A stretch of DNA of 64,000 bases from Flavobacterium pectinovorum (GCF_900142715.1 NZ_FRBX01000002.1:744001-808000), one strand, 5' to 3'. Positions 28,424 to 38,849 are shown, numbered from the stretch's first letter. The notes: generated by a model from the letters alone, not told the origin. A program made the numbers and translations.

Positions 28424-29232
28424 TACGGTGTTACGATTTTATAATTGGTAATTTCTTTAGTTGTAAAAATAGATAAAATTTGGTCTTTGTAGCAGAATTT
28501 ATCAAAGGTTTTTTCTAAAACTTCGATTTCAGAAACAGTATTCGAATTTGTATCAGAAATGTCTTTAAAATACAACAAATTAGCCTTGCTAAAAATGTAT
28601 TGATGATTGTTTATAATTTCGAATTTTTCAAAATCGGGCACTTTTCCCAAAGCCGTTGTTTTCCCGAAAATATCGCAGGAAAACCAATTATTCTTTTTAT
28701 CAATCCAGTAAAAAGTATTAAAATCAGTTTGATAATATTTAATGGTTTCTGTTAATGGCGTAGAAACCGTTTTGTATTCATTTTTTAAATAATCAAAAAG
28801 GCCAATTTGCTGGTTTAACGTATTAAAAATCCATAATTGATTTTGGGTAGACATACCAATTGCCGGAACAACAATGGGGATATTGTTTTGAGAAAAATTA
28901 ATTTCCGTCATTTTATTCAATTGATTGTCAAGTAAAACAACAGTATTAAAATCTTCGTAAAATAAAACAATTTTCAAAGGATTCAGAATATCTACTTTAG
29001 TAATATTTCCGAGAGAAACGCTTTTGTATTCAAAAACCTCATTTCCTTTTACTTTGCTGAAAACATTGTTTTTTATCTGATAGGAAAATCCAAAAGAATC
29101 ATAACCAATAAATTCATCAGCATCTAATTTAAAATGAGAGATTGAAGTGGCATCTAGTTTTTGGTTTTGCGCAAAAACAGAGACAGTACAGCCGATAAAT
29201 AATAAAAATAAAATACGAACTGTTTTGCCCAT
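28423..29232 (-). CDS. Secreted hypothetical protein, beta-propeller-like
   Basis: 269 residues with a signal peptide (about 1-22, ending VSVFAQ). The mature protein is a succession of short beta-strand repeats with recurring aromatic and Asn-Lys turns (for example QLWIFNTLNQQIGLFDYLKNEY, NTFYWIDKKNNWFSCDIFG), suggesting a small beta-propeller. I know no function. It overlaps the deoxynucleoside kinase start by one base; conserved coupling of such a pair would be the only functional hint. Confidence 0.7.
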   Translation of the reverse strand: MGKTVRILFLLFIGCTVSVFAQNQKLDATSISHFKLDADEFIGYDSFGFSYQIKNNVFSKVKGNEVFEYKSVSLGNITKVDILNPLKIVLFYEDFNTVVLLDNQLNKMTEINFSQNNIPIVVPAIGMSTQNQLWIFNTLNQQIGLFDYLKNEYKTVSTPLTETIKYYQTDFNTFYWIDKKNNWFSCDIFGKTTALGKVPDFEKFEIINNHQYIFSKANLLYFKDISDTNSNTVSEIEVLEKTFDKFCYKDQILSIFTTKEITNYKIVTP

Positions 29233-29414
29233 AAGATTAAGATTTCAGAAGAGCCAAATTACAAAAAACTACCCGATGAACAGCCTAAATAAGACATATT
29301 TACGTGAATTTGAGTTTTACCCTTTCTAAATCGTAATAGTCTAACTAATAGGCAATTTTGTCTATACCTTACAGCAATTGATATATTTAACTTTCAGTAT
29401 TTTAAAATAAATAA

Positions 29415-29422
29415 TACATTTG
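29415..29422 (+). promoter_or_regulatory. Putative promoter -7 box of the GLPGLI/receptor operon
   Basis: TACATTTG matches TAnnTTTG, 44 bases before the ATG at 29466. No -33 TTG at ideal spacing is seen. Confidence 0.4.
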
Positions 29423-29465
29423 AATGTAAGTTTTATCGGATTTACTCAATTTTAAACAAAACGAA

Positions 29466-30374
29466 ATGAAAAAAGTAATTATATATATGTCTTTGATCCT
29501 TGTATTTACTCAAATGCAGGCTCAAAAAGATTTTCAGGGAATGGCTGTTTATGAGTCAAAAACGCAGGCGCCAAAATTTGAAGGTATGCGAGGCGGTAAT
29601 CGGGATATTACGCCAGAAATGCAAAAGAACATGGAAGAGCGAATGAAAAAAATGCTGGAGAAAACGTTTATTCTGAATTTTGATAAATCGGCTTCTATAT
29701 ATAAAGAAGAAGAAAAACTGGACGCGCCCGGACAACAAGGCGGCGGAATGCGAGTAATGATGAATTCGTTTATGGGCGGCGGCGGAACTTTTTATAAAGA
29801 TGTAAAAACGAAATCATATACAGTTGATAAGGAATTTATGGGAAAAGAATTTCTCGTTGTTGATTCCTTGCCAAAATTGAATTGGAAATTAGAACAGGAA
29901 ACCAAGCAAATTGGCGGTTACAATTGTTACAAAGCTACGGCTGTAAAAGAAGCCAGTAAAACTGATTTTAGAAATTTCAGGCCTAAAAACAACGACGATA
30001 AAAAACCGGAAGAAAAGAAAGATGAAGCCAAAAAAACTTCGGGAGAAACAAAAACCAACTTTGAAGATAATTTTGAAATGCCAAAAGAAATTATCGTAAC
30101 AGCTTGGTATACACCTGAAATTCCGGTGAATCAGGGACCGGAAAACTATTGGGGTTTACCAGGTTTAATTTTAGAAATAAACGACGGAAGAACAACGATT
30201 TTATGTTCGAAAATTGTTTTGAATGCCAAAGAAAAAGCAGAAATAAAACCATCTAAAAAAGGAAAAGTAATTTCGCAAAAAGATTATGATGAAACCGTAA
30301 TTAAAAAGATGGAGGAATTTAGGGAAATGAATCGTGGTCGTGCAGGCGGACCACCTCCAATGATGGGAAGATAA
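29466..30374 (+). CDS. GLPGLI family protein
   Basis: 302 residues with a signal peptide (about 1-19, ending TQMQAQ). It contains the family-defining GLPGLILEINDGRTTI stretch near residue 238, preceded by the typical TAWYTPEIPVNQGPENYW. A Lys/Glu-rich low-complexity segment lies at about 178-200. GLPGLI proteins are periplasmic, of unknown role, and are often encoded next to an outer-membrane receptor, as here (42 bases upstream of the TonB-type gene). Confidence 0.9.
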   Translation: MKKVIIYMSLILVFTQMQAQKDFQGMAVYESKTQAPKFEGMRGGNRDITPEMQKNMEERMKKMLEKTFILNFDKSASIYKEEEKLDAPGQQGGGMRVMMNSFMGGGGTFYKDVKTKSYTVDKEFMGKEFLVVDSLPKLNWKLEQETKQIGGYNCYKATAVKEASKTDFRNFRPKNNDDKKPEEKKDEAKKTSGETKTNFEDNFEMPKEIIVTAWYTPEIPVNQGPENYWGLPGLILEINDGRTTILCSKIVLNAKEKAEIKPSKKGKVISQKDYDETVIKKMEEFREMNRGRAGGPPPMMGR

Positions 30375-30415
30375 AGCTTCAAACTTCTAAAATTTCAAAT
30401 TCCAAAATTATTAAA

Positions 30416-33103
30416 ATGAACAAAATACTTTGTTTCGTAGCCTTTTTATTGACTTCTGTTTCCTTTTCTCAAAGTGTCCGTTTTGATGGATTCATTCAGG
30501 ACGAGCAGAAAAACCCGTTAGAAATGGCCAATATTATGGCTGTAAATTCGGCTACAAAAGCTATGGATTCATACGGAATTACAAATGATAAAGGAAGATT
30601 TCAGCTTACTCTGAAACCTAATGCATCTTATATCGTAAAAATCAGTTATCTCGGAATGAAATCGAAAGAAATTACTATTTCGACAAAGACTGAAAATATA
30701 GTACAGAACATTGTCATGGATGGCGCCGGAATTGAATTGGAAGGCGTAGAAATTGTGCGTGAAATGCCCGTTTCCATAAAAGGCGATACCATTGTTTATA
30801 ATGCAGATTCTTTTAAATCGGGAACAGAAAAAAAGCTGGAAGATGTACTGAAAAAACTTCCCGGAGTTGAGGTAAATGCTGATGGTGAAATTGAAGTTGA
30901 AGGAAAAAAAGTAAGCAAATTGATGGTTGAAGGCAAAGATTTTTTTGACGGAGATACCAAACTCGGTGTTAAAAATATTCCTGCCGATGCCATTGATAAA
31001 ATTCAGGTTTTGCGAAATTATAACGAAGTCAGCGCCTTAAAAGGTTTAGAAAACGATCAGGATAATGTGGCGATGAATATTAAACTGAAAGAAGGCAAAA
31101 AGAACTTTTGGTTTGGTGATGTTACCGCAGGAATTGGAGTTGGAGAACTCGATAGCCGATATATTATTAACCCGAAACTATTTTATTATAGTCCGAAATA
31201 CAGTATAAATTTAATCACCAATTTTAATAATATTGGAGAACTGCCGCTTACGGCGCAGGATTATTTTAAGTTTACGGGAGGTTTTAAAAATATGATGAAA
31301 AAGGGCGGAAGTAATTTTAATATTTCTTCGAATGATATTGGGATTTCGCTTTTACGAAACAATCGCGCCAAGGAAATTGAAACGAAATTTGGAGCAACAA
31401 ATTTTGCTTATTCCGTTACGAAATCCTGGAATATTAGTGGTTTTGGAATTCTTTCTTCTTCAAAAACAGATTTGGAAACCAAGTCGCAAACTACCATTTT
31501 AGATTCTGGCGATCAGCAAAAACGAGATGAATTAACCCATCAAAAAAACAATTTGGGTCTTTTTAAACTGAGTTCAACATATAAACCAAATGATAAATTT
31601 CAATTTGATTATGACATCTTAACAAAATTATCAAAACAAGATGAAGACACCAATTTGTTGCGGGAATCTGTTGTTGATAATATTTCGGATATCGAAACTA
31701 TTTTAACGAATAAAAAGCAGGATCCAACATCGGTAAATCAAAATTTGAGTTTGTATTATACGCAAAGCACCAAAAATATTTTTGCTTTTGAAATGCAGCA
31801 TCTCTATCAGGATGAAAATCCGTTTTATAATGCCAATTTAAGAACACAGCCTTTTGATTTGGAAGGCTATGTTTCCGGACAAGACAGAAATGATCTGAAT
31901 CAGGATCGTTTTGTAAAAACCAATAAAATCGATGCAAAACTGGATTACTATTATATGGTAACGCCAAAAAGCAACATCAACATTACATTTGGAAATACCT
32001 ATTCACATCAAAATTTTAATTCTCATATGTTTCAGATTTTGGATAACGGTGATAAAAATGACCTGAATACTTCGGAAAATAACAATCAGGTAAATTATAA
32101 TTTTGATGATGTATTTTTAGGATTTCATTATAAAATATTGACAGGGAAATTTACATTAACACCCGGATTTAGTGTGCATTCGTATGCAATGAAAAACACG
32201 CAGCTAGGAACTGATTATTCTCAGAATTTCACAAAAATATTGCCTGATTTCTTTGCTCTTTATCAAATTAAAAAAGCAGAAACGCTAACTTATAATTTCT
32301 CTCTGTCAAACGATTTTACAGATGTTAATCAATTGGCTTCCGGTTATGTTTTATCTGATTACAGTAGTTTGTTTAGAGGAAATCGTTTTCTGGAAAATGC
32401 TACTTCACAAGTGCATACGTTGCGATATTTTAAATATAATATGTTCAATTTTGAAAATATTTTTGCGAATGCAACTTATACTAAAAAAGTAGATGCAATA
32501 AAAACAGCGGCAGAATTTACTGGAATTAATCAGTCATCGGTACCGTATAATTCAAATTTGGCAGATGAAACTTTTTCCGGAATGGGAAATTACGGTCGAT
32601 CATTCCTGAAAAATTATAAAGCTTCTGTAAATGCAAGTTTCAATTGGTCGAAGTTTAATAATATTCAAAACAATCAATTAGCAACAACAGAAAGTTTTGT
32701 GCAGAGTTATACTGTAAAAGCTTCAACAAATTATAAAAACTTGCCTAATATCGAGTTTGGATACAATGCGTTAATCAATAAATACAGTGGTTCGACCTAT
32801 TATACAGACAAACCTTTTGCGAGATTGGATTATTATTTTCTGAATAGTTTTTCGTTTGTTTCAGAATATGAATTTTACCATTATTACAATGGCAATAAAA
32901 CAGTCGATAACGAGTATGATTTCCTGAGTGCCAGTTTAATTTATCAAAAAAAAGACAGCAAATGGGAGTATAAAATATCGGCTACAAACTTGCTAAACAC
33001 TACCTATTTAAATGATGACAGTTTTTCGCAGTTTTCTACAAGGGTTTCTCAGTATACTGTGCAGCCGCGCTATATTATTTTTTCGATGAAATATAATTTA
33101 TAG
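30416..33103 (+). CDS. TonB-dependent-receptor-like outer membrane beta-barrel protein
   Basis: 895 residues. A signal peptide (about 1-18) leads to a carboxypeptidase-regulatory-like domain (about 22-100) and a plug-like domain (about 115-215: GDTIVYNADSFKSGTEKKLEDVLKKLPGVEV, LMVEGKDFFDGD). Over 600 residues of aromatic beta-barrel follow, ending IIFSMKYNL. It belongs to the outer-membrane-barrel family protein group paired with GLPGLI. The transported substrate is unknown. Spacing to the upstream gene shows an operon. Confidence 0.88.
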   Translation: MNKILCFVAFLLTSVSFSQSVRFDGFIQDEQKNPLEMANIMAVNSATKAMDSYGITNDKGRFQLTLKPNASYIVKISYLGMKSKEITISTKTENIVQNIVMDGAGIELEGVEIVREMPVSIKGDTIVYNADSFKSGTEKKLEDVLKKLPGVEVNADGEIEVEGKKVSKLMVEGKDFFDGDTKLGVKNIPADAIDKIQVLRNYNEVSALKGLENDQDNVAMNIKLKEGKKNFWFGDVTAGIGVGELDSRYIINPKLFYYSPKYSINLITNFNNIGELPLTAQDYFKFTGGFKNMMKKGGSNFNISSNDIGISLLRNNRAKEIETKFGATNFAYSVTKSWNISGFGILSSSKTDLETKSQTTILDSGDQQKRDELTHQKNNLGLFKLSSTYKPNDKFQFDYDILTKLSKQDEDTNLLRESVVDNISDIETILTNKKQDPTSVNQNLSLYYTQSTKNIFAFEMQHLYQDENPFYNANLRTQPFDLEGYVSGQDRNDLNQDRFVKTNKIDAKLDYYYMVTPKSNINITFGNTYSHQNFNSHMFQILDNGDKNDLNTSENNNQVNYNFDDVFLGFHYKILTGKFTLTPGFSVHSYAMKNTQLGTDYSQNFTKILPDFFALYQIKKAETLTYNFSLSNDFTDVNQLASGYVLSDYSSLFRGNRFLENATSQVHTLRYFKYNMFNFENIFANATYTKKVDAIKTAAEFTGINQSSVPYNSNLADETFSGMGNYGRSFLKNYKASVNASFNWSKFNNIQNNQLATTESFVQSYTVKASTNYKNLPNIEFGYNALINKYSGSTYYTDKPFARLDYYFLNSFSFVSEYEFYHYYNGNKTVDNEYDFLSASLIYQKKDSKWEYKISATNLLNTTYLNDDSFSQFSTRVSQYTVQPRYIIFSMKYNL

Positions 33104-33138
33104 TATCTATTAAGTATCTATTTTTGGATTTAAGGCAA

Positions 33139-33167
33139 TTGATTTCGATAATAATCAAATATCTTTA
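33139..33167 (+). promoter_or_regulatory. Putative promoter of the 742-residue protein
   Basis: TTG (33139-33141), an 18-base spacer and TATCTTTA (33160-33167), one mismatch from TAnnTTTG, 31 bases before the ATG. Confidence 0.5.
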
Positions 33168-33198
33168 CGTTTAATATTAACAAGCCAAAATTTATATT

Positions 33199-35427
33199 AT
33201 GCGCAATTATATATGGAGTTTCTTATTGTTTTTTTGTGTAGTGTTTCCTTCTTTCTCTCAAACAAAAACAATAGAAAAAGGAACTTATATTTCTACAAAT
33301 AAGGGTCAGAAAATCAAATTAAACTTATTAGACAATAATAAATACGAATTGGTTTTTTACTCTGGTGACTACAAGATTAAAGGCGATTCTTTAATATTTA
33401 TTCAAAGTAAAAAGGTTGAAAATCCTTTTAACCTTACTTATAAAAACGACAATAAATCCCAAAAAATTAAAATTAAGTTTGTAGATCCTTCTTTCTATTC
33501 ATTTTATATAGGAACTCAAAAAGGGTCTGAAGCTGTTCAATATGAAAGACTTTCGGATATTAAAACCAAGCTGGATCCTGAATGGACTAATATCGACGTA
33601 GAATTTGAAATTGATCGTACCGATTATTTATATTTAGTATTCGAAGAATATGAGGCAAAGAGTACAATTTCAAAATTTGCTTTGCCAAAAGACGTTTCAG
33701 AAATCACCATTAAATATGAACTTAATGAAGTAAATGATTTAAATCTGGCCGGTTTTTATGATAAAAAAACAAATGAATTGCAGATTGCAGAACATGCAGG
33801 AAAAAATCCTCTGACCTTTATAAATTCAAAAGATGCGCAGCCTGATGTAGCATCAAATGTTACGCCAATTGAAAATAAAAGTGTTTTAAAATGGACATAT
33901 CCCGGAAAAGAACCTTTAGTTAGCGATGATTTTGGAGTTGCTGTAGATAGTGCTGCAACAGTAGATTATGCTTCTAAATATGATTTTAAATTTAAAGTCG
34001 AAAACAATTTAAAAAGTGCTATTGCTGCAACTAAAACTGCAAAAACGAAATTTTTGATAGTGTATGCCGATGGTAAAAATCCTGCAGCAAAAGCTGATTT
34101 TGATGCAGTATTAAAAGATCTTGAAGAACAGGTTGGGTATTATATGTATGATGCTTACAATGCGCAATATGATGTTTTTAATTATTATTTGGCTACAGCC
34201 GATGATAAAAAATGGCTTAAAACCGCTAAAATTTCTGACAGTCCTGCTATTGTAATATTAAATGGAGATGGAGATGTTTTGGCAACCGCTAAATCGAATT
34301 TATTAGATAAAAAATCAGAGTTAAGTTATTATGATGAGTTTGCCAAAAAACTGCAAAGAGCCAATGCATTTTTTGCTTTTGCTAAAGTGGTGAAAAATAA
34401 AAAAACAACAGATGCTGATGTTATTTCGGCTTTTCATAAAGCTTCAATGCTTGATATACCGTATGAATATGAAACAACAACAGATACAGTTACAGCACAA
34501 GTAAATCCGGCTGATTTTAACATTGCAAAAGTTACTCTGGATAAAAAAGAAGTGACTCAGATTTGGAAAAAATTAATTGAATCACACCAAAAAGATACAA
34601 AACCAAGCAGAGAGTTGGTAGAAACGATCTTGAGAGAAATAAAAAACGTAGGTTTCACGAAACAGTTTTTTAATGAAGAGCGTGTTTTTAATGATACCGA
34701 TTTCTTAGCAATTGATTACTTGTTAAAGCATTACGACGCCATTGAAAAAATGAACATAGAAGATGAAAACGGAAATGCCTTAGCATTACTAAAAGGAAGT
34801 TTAAGTTTTGAAATTTCATCGGCTTTGCAACAAAATAGTTATGTAACGCAAGAAGGCGTTGAAGGAAAAGCAAATCAAAATAAAATAATTGCGATCTACA
34901 AAAAGTTGATTGCAAGTGGTAAAGGAAATTTTGATTGTTATAAAAATTACTTTGACTATTTGAATTCAGATAGTCAAAACAGTGTAGATGATGTTGCTTT
35001 CTTAAAAGAGTTTAAATCTTATTTTGATTCGAATTTATCAACTGAAAAAGGAAATGCTATTGAGAGATTAGACAGCATGTTTGCGACATTAGATACTAAT
35101 TCTGATTATTCTTATAACGGATGGAATTCATTTAAAGATTACCATTCCAATCTTGCGAATAATGCTGCCTGGGCAACAGTATTAAAACCTGCAAATAATA
35201 GTTTCATAAAAGATGCTATAAGTTGGTCAGAGTATAGTTTAATTGTAACTAAAAACAATCCATATTATTTAGATACATTAGGGCAGTTGTATTACAAAGA
35301 CGGTCAAAAAGATAAAGCGATCGCAACTCAAAAGCTGGCAGTTAAGTTTTTAACTGCTGAAATTGATGAACAAACTGCCGTTGAAATTCGCGAAACATTA
35401 ACTAAAATGGAAGACGGAACGTATTAG
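33199..35427 (+). CDS. Large secreted protein with thioredoxin-like and helical repeat regions
   Basis: 742 residues with a signal peptide (about 1-20, ending PSFSQ). The N-terminal 115 residues are beta-rich. Residues about 275-400 (KTKFLIVYADGKNPAAKADFDAVLKDL, then SPAIVILNGDGDVLATA) look like a thioredoxin-like fold but lack the CxxC pair. The C-terminal third is helical and ends in a TPR-like segment (PYYLDTLGQLYYKDGQKDKAIATQKLAV). I do not know the function. It has its own promoter and a shared terminator with the convergent DUF4153 gene. Confidence 0.75.
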   Translation: MRNYIWSFLLFFCVVFPSFSQTKTIEKGTYISTNKGQKIKLNLLDNNKYELVFYSGDYKIKGDSLIFIQSKKVENPFNLTYKNDNKSQKIKIKFVDPSFYSFYIGTQKGSEAVQYERLSDIKTKLDPEWTNIDVEFEIDRTDYLYLVFEEYEAKSTISKFALPKDVSEITIKYELNEVNDLNLAGFYDKKTNELQIAEHAGKNPLTFINSKDAQPDVASNVTPIENKSVLKWTYPGKEPLVSDDFGVAVDSAATVDYASKYDFKFKVENNLKSAIAATKTAKTKFLIVYADGKNPAAKADFDAVLKDLEEQVGYYMYDAYNAQYDVFNYYLATADDKKWLKTAKISDSPAIVILNGDGDVLATAKSNLLDKKSELSYYDEFAKKLQRANAFFAFAKVVKNKKTTDADVISAFHKASMLDIPYEYETTTDTVTAQVNPADFNIAKVTLDKKEVTQIWKKLIESHQKDTKPSRELVETILREIKNVGFTKQFFNEERVFNDTDFLAIDYLLKHYDAIEKMNIEDENGNALALLKGSLSFEISSALQQNSYVTQEGVEGKANQNKIIAIYKKLIASGKGNFDCYKNYFDYLNSDSQNSVDDVAFLKEFKSYFDSNLSTEKGNAIERLDSMFATLDTNSDYSYNGWNSFKDYHSNLANNAAWATVLKPANNSFIKDAISWSEYSLIVTKNNPYYLDTLGQLYYKDGQKDKAIATQKLAVKFLTAEIDEQTAVEIRETLTKMEDGTY

Positions 35428-35444
35428 AGTTTTAAAATTCGTAT

Positions 35445-35488
35445 AAAAAAGAACCCGACAAGATTTTACTTTTGTCGGGTTCTTTTTT
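35445..35488. terminator. Bidirectional terminator
   Basis: AAAAAAGAACCCGACA (35445-35460) pairs with TGTCGGGTTCTTTTTT (35473-35488). It lies between convergent genes; the DUF4153 stop codon is in the T-run. Confidence 0.92.
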
Positions 35489-37273
35489 TTATTTTTTAAT
35501 ACCAATCATTACTTTTATCTGGTAGTTTTCTAAGATTTTTTTGTTGTTTTCGATCTTACCATTTGCGCTAATATACGTTAGTAAAATATTGTATTTTGAA
35601 TTTTCTATCTTTTGATTAATTTTTACGGCTGAATTATCGTAATTATTTCTACTCTTAAAGGCTGAATTTGAATTAACAAAATCATTTATTTTTAATGGAA
35701 TTATATCCTCATTGATCTGTAAATTACGATCGTATTTTTGTTGTTGTGATAGTATTGAATAAGGTGTGTTGCCGATAGTGATACAATCTTTACAATCAAA
35801 AGAGATGCTGCTATGGATTGTAAAACTAAAATCATATCCATGAATATTTTCAACGGCATTATCATTTCTTTCATAGAAATAATAACTAAAAGAATCGTTT
35901 AAATCGTCTTTTCGATCATATTCAGATCGATATTCAAAACCTAAACTTTCCATAATTTGATGTGAATCCGGATCTTTATCTTTTTTATAAAGTGCGTCTA
36001 ATTTTTTGTCAGCGTACGGCAACATAACTTCAAAACCATAATTTCTCTCCAAAAAATAAACAATGCTGCTCAATTCCTGTTCTTCTTCAAAAGTCAGTTT
36101 TGTTTTTTTATCCTTTTGCATGTAACTTTCAAATCGGGATAACTGACTGTATTTTGAAACAGAATTGGCACTTTGCGGACCAGCAATTGAAAACAACCCG
36201 GCGATGCACATACTTATCGGGATGAATTTTATTTTAGGATGCTTTTGAATTAAAAAATAAGCTACAACAACCGCAAGCCAAGTTGATAATAGCAAAACAT
36301 AATAACGTTCGTGTGTAAAACCGTAAAGATTAATTCGGTATAAAATAGCCCAGAATAATAAACCTAATAATGGAATTAATAAAAAATAAAACCATCGGCT
36401 AAAAGTTCGCATCCAAAGATTTCCGCTTTCATTTGCGATTGGGTGAACGAGTAAAAAGGAAAGAATACCAGTAATGGCAAATGCTAAAACTAAATAAGAA
36501 ACCCAACCAACCGGCAATGAAAGCGTAATAAGAATTTTGGCTTCGTAACAAATTAAAATTACCAGATAAAGACTTATTAAAGGCAATAAAACATATTGCG
36601 TAAAGTTTTTAAGTCCTTTTGGATAATTTAACTGAAGCGGAACTTCATGATTATCAATTTCAGGAACTCCGTTTAAAAAGAAAATGGTATTGAAGATTCC
36701 GCCAATAATGAAAAAGATATAAAGGTAAATATTATCGTAAAAATCAAATTTAAATAGTTTTTCGACAGCTAAAATTGCCAAAGCCAAACCGCAATAAAGT
36801 ACAAAGCTATATAATCCAGAAGTTAAAATCCTGAGAAAAAGCTGTTTATTGAATTCCCAAAACTCTTCCTGATTGTACTTTTTTGGTAAAAAACCAGCAA
36901 AGGAAACCAAAAGATGCAGCGCAATATTAAGAACAAAAAACTGCTGAAATTCTGTATCTATCATTCGGTCTCTAAAACTAAAAACAAAAGCGACAACCAG
37001 CGATCCAAGAATTAGACTTGTGATAAAACGTAAAATGTTTTTTTTGTTCGAACTAAGAAAAAACAAACTCACAGAAAGAAACAGAACCAAACATAAAGAA
37101 GAACTCAATAAAGCTTTTTCGAAAAAATGTTTTTTGGGATTGCTGTAATCAAACTCATTAAGTATGATGGCAAAAATAGTTCCCAGAATTGCTGTAATGG
37201 TTTCTAAAGGAAATCTAAGAACTGTTTTTTGTATTGCATTTAATACGTTTTGTAACGAAGGAAGTTTGCTCAT
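35489..37273 (-). CDS. DUF4153 domain-containing membrane protein
   Basis: 594 residues from the ATG at 37273, which begins MSKLPSLQNVLNAIQKT. A longer frame to 37327 exists but adds an implausible hydrophobic extension. About ten to twelve transmembrane segments occupy residues 20-370, matching DUF4153, followed by a soluble C-terminal half of about 220 residues. Family function is unknown. It is transcribed away from metK and separated from it by the metK terminator. Confidence 0.82.
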   Translation of the reverse strand: MSKLPSLQNVLNAIQKTVLRFPLETITAILGTIFAIILNEFDYSNPKKHFFEKALLSSSLCLVLFLSVSLFFLSSNKKNILRFITSLILGSLVVAFVFSFRDRMIDTEFQQFFVLNIALHLLVSFAGFLPKKYNQEEFWEFNKQLFLRILTSGLYSFVLYCGLALAILAVEKLFKFDFYDNIYLYIFFIIGGIFNTIFFLNGVPEIDNHEVPLQLNYPKGLKNFTQYVLLPLISLYLVILICYEAKILITLSLPVGWVSYLVLAFAITGILSFLLVHPIANESGNLWMRTFSRWFYFLLIPLLGLLFWAILYRINLYGFTHERYYVLLLSTWLAVVVAYFLIQKHPKIKFIPISMCIAGLFSIAGPQSANSVSKYSQLSRFESYMQKDKKTKLTFEEEQELSSIVYFLERNYGFEVMLPYADKKLDALYKKDKDPDSHQIMESLGFEYRSEYDRKDDLNDSFSYYFYERNDNAVENIHGYDFSFTIHSSISFDCKDCITIGNTPYSILSQQQKYDRNLQINEDIIPLKINDFVNSNSAFKSRNNYDNSAVKINQKIENSKYNILLTYISANGKIENNKKILENYQIKVMIGIKK

Positions 37274-37327
37274 TTTTGGGATGGTTAATTTCACACTAAA
37301 GAAAAGCAAATGCAAACTAATAACCAA

Positions 37328-37365
37328 ATAAAAACCCCGATCTCTAAACGAATAGAAATCGGGGG
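37328..37365 (-). terminator. Terminator of metK
   Basis: CCCCGAT (37335-37341) pairs with ATCGGGG (37358-37364). On the minus strand the stem is followed by TTTTTATTT. Confidence 0.8.
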
Positions 37366-37433
37366 TAATATAAGTAAGATTAAAAAGAAATGGACTGTGA
37401 AGTCTAAGAATTAATAACCGTTTGAATTAAAAA

Positions 37434-38684
37434 TTAAAGTCCGAATGCAGCTTTTACTTTGTCTACAAAATCAAGTTTTTCCCAAGTAAACAACTCAACA
37501 GTTACAGTTTTTGAATGCCCGCCCGGAGCAGCAAAAGTTTTAGTAACAACCTCTGGTTTACGTCCCATGTGTCCGTAAGCAGCAGTTTCGCTATAAATAG
37601 GGTTTCTTAATTTTAAACGTTGTTCGATAAAGTAAGGACGCATATCGAATAACTCTTCTACTTTTTTAGCAATTTCACCGTTAGTTAAATTTACTTTAGA
37701 AGTTCCGTAAGTTTCGATAAAAATACCCATTGGCTGTGCAACACCAATTGCATAAGAAACCTGTACAAGGATTTCGTCAGCAACACCTGCAGCCACTAAG
37801 TTTTTAGCGATATGACGTGTAGCATAAGCAGCACTTCTGTCTACTTTACTTGGATCTTTTCCAGAGAAAGCACCACCACCGTGAGCTCCTTTTCCACCGT
37901 ATGTATCAACAATGATTTTTCTTCCTGTTAAACCAGTATCTCCGTGAGGTCCTCCAATTACGAATTTTCCTGTTGGGTTAATATGGTAGTTGATTTTATC
38001 ATTAAATAAATGAGCGTGAGCTGGATTTTTAGCGATAATTCTAGGAATCAAAATTTCGATAATATCTTTTTTGATTTTAGCAAGCATTGTAGCTTCTTCA
38101 TCAAAATCATCGTGTTGAGTTGAGATTACAATCGCATCAATACGAGTTGGTTTGTTATCATCGCTGTATTCTAAAGTTACCTGAGATTTAGCATCCGGAC
38201 GTAAATAAGTGATTTCATTATTTTCGCGTCTTAAAATAGCTAACTCCTGTAATAATTTATGAGATAAATCAAGAGCCAAAGGCATATAGTTTTCTGTTTC
38301 GTTAGTTGCGTAACCAAACATCATTCCCTGATCTCCTGCACCTTGTTCTTCTGGCTTAGCTCTGTCTACACCTTGATTAATATCAGCAGATTGTTCATGA
38401 ATTGCTGATAAAATTCCACAAGAATTTGCCTCAAACATGTACTCGCTTTTTGTATATCCAATTTTACGGATTACTTCACGAGCGATTTGCTGCACATCAA
38501 GATAAGTATTCGATTTTACTTCTCCGGCCAAAATTACCTGACCAGTTGTAACTAAAGTCTCACATGCTACTTTTGAGTCAGGATCAAATGCTAAGAAGTT
38601 ATCAATTAATGCATCCGAAATTTGATCTGCAACTTTGTCTGGATGCCCTTCACTAACAGATTCTGACGTAAATAAATAAGCCAT
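37434..38684 (-). CDS. metK: S-adenosylmethionine synthetase
   Basis: Makes SAM from methionine and ATP. The 416 residues from the ATG at 38684 start [25 protein letters not shown], the canonical MetK N-terminus; the longer frame to 38759 only runs into the leader hairpins. Signature motifs are [12 protein letters not shown] (about 115) and the P-loop-like [19 protein letters not shown] (about 270). It is preceded by a strong promoter and a 165-base structured leader, so it is likely controlled at the RNA level. Confidence 0.97.
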   Translation of the reverse strand: MAYLFTSESVSEGHPDKVADQISDALIDNFLAFDPDSKVACETLVTTGQVILAGEVKSNTYLDVQQIAREVIRKIGYTKSEYMFEANSCGILSAIHEQSADINQGVDRAKPEEQGAGDQGMMFGYATNETENYMPLALDLSHKLLQELAILRRENNEITYLRPDAKSQVTLEYSDDNKPTRIDAIVISTQHDDFDEEATMLAKIKKDIIEILIPRIIAKNPAHAHLFNDKINYHINPTGKFVIGGPHGDTGLTGRKIIVDTYGGKGAHGGGAFSGKDPSKVDRSAAYATRHIAKNLVAAGVADEILVQVSYAIGVAQPMGIFIETYGTSKVNLTNGEIAKKVEELFDMRPYFIEQRLKLRNPIYSETAAYGHMGRKPEVVTKTFAAPGGHSKTVTVELFTWEKLDFVDKVKAAFGL

Positions 38685-38849
38685 AATAATTATTAAATTA
38701 AAATTAAGCGAGGAAAATAATTGCTGAAAAAGGCTAAAGGAGAATTCCTGCTTTAGCATTTTTTACTACTGAAATCAATCTTTCAGTATTCATAACGAAC
38801 CGTTTCATTATGAAGAGGTTGCAATCAGTTCAAATTTTTCCTCTGTATT
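38684..38849 (-). promoter_or_regulatory. metK 5' leader with serial hairpins, candidate cis-regulatory RNA
   Basis: The predicted start site near 38849 leaves a 165-base leader. Read on the minus strand it contains four hairpins in order: AGAGG/CCTCT; CATAATGAA/TTCGTTATG with an ACGG loop; TACTGAAA/TTTCAGTA; and a terminator-like GCTAAAG/CTTTAGC followed by CTTTTTC (38725-38757). A 24-codon ORF (38808 to 38734) runs through it and stops inside the last hairpin. I recognise no known SAM riboswitch core here. Confidence 0.5.
38734..38808 (-). CDS. Possible 24-residue leader ORF in the metK leader
   Basis: ATG at 38808 to TAG at 38734-38736. The peptide begins [15 protein letters not shown] and has two Met and no Cys. 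Its stop codon falls in the 3' arm of the terminator-like hairpin, so translation to the end would disrupt that hairpin. It may be a leader peptide or a chance ORF. Confidence 0.3.
   Translation of the reverse strand: MKRFVMNTERLISVVKNAKAGILL

Noticed and set aside
37274..37327. N-terminal extension of the DUF4153 protein
   Set aside because: The extra 18 residues lie upstream of a better start (MSKLPSLQN) and overlap the sequence adjoining the metK terminator.
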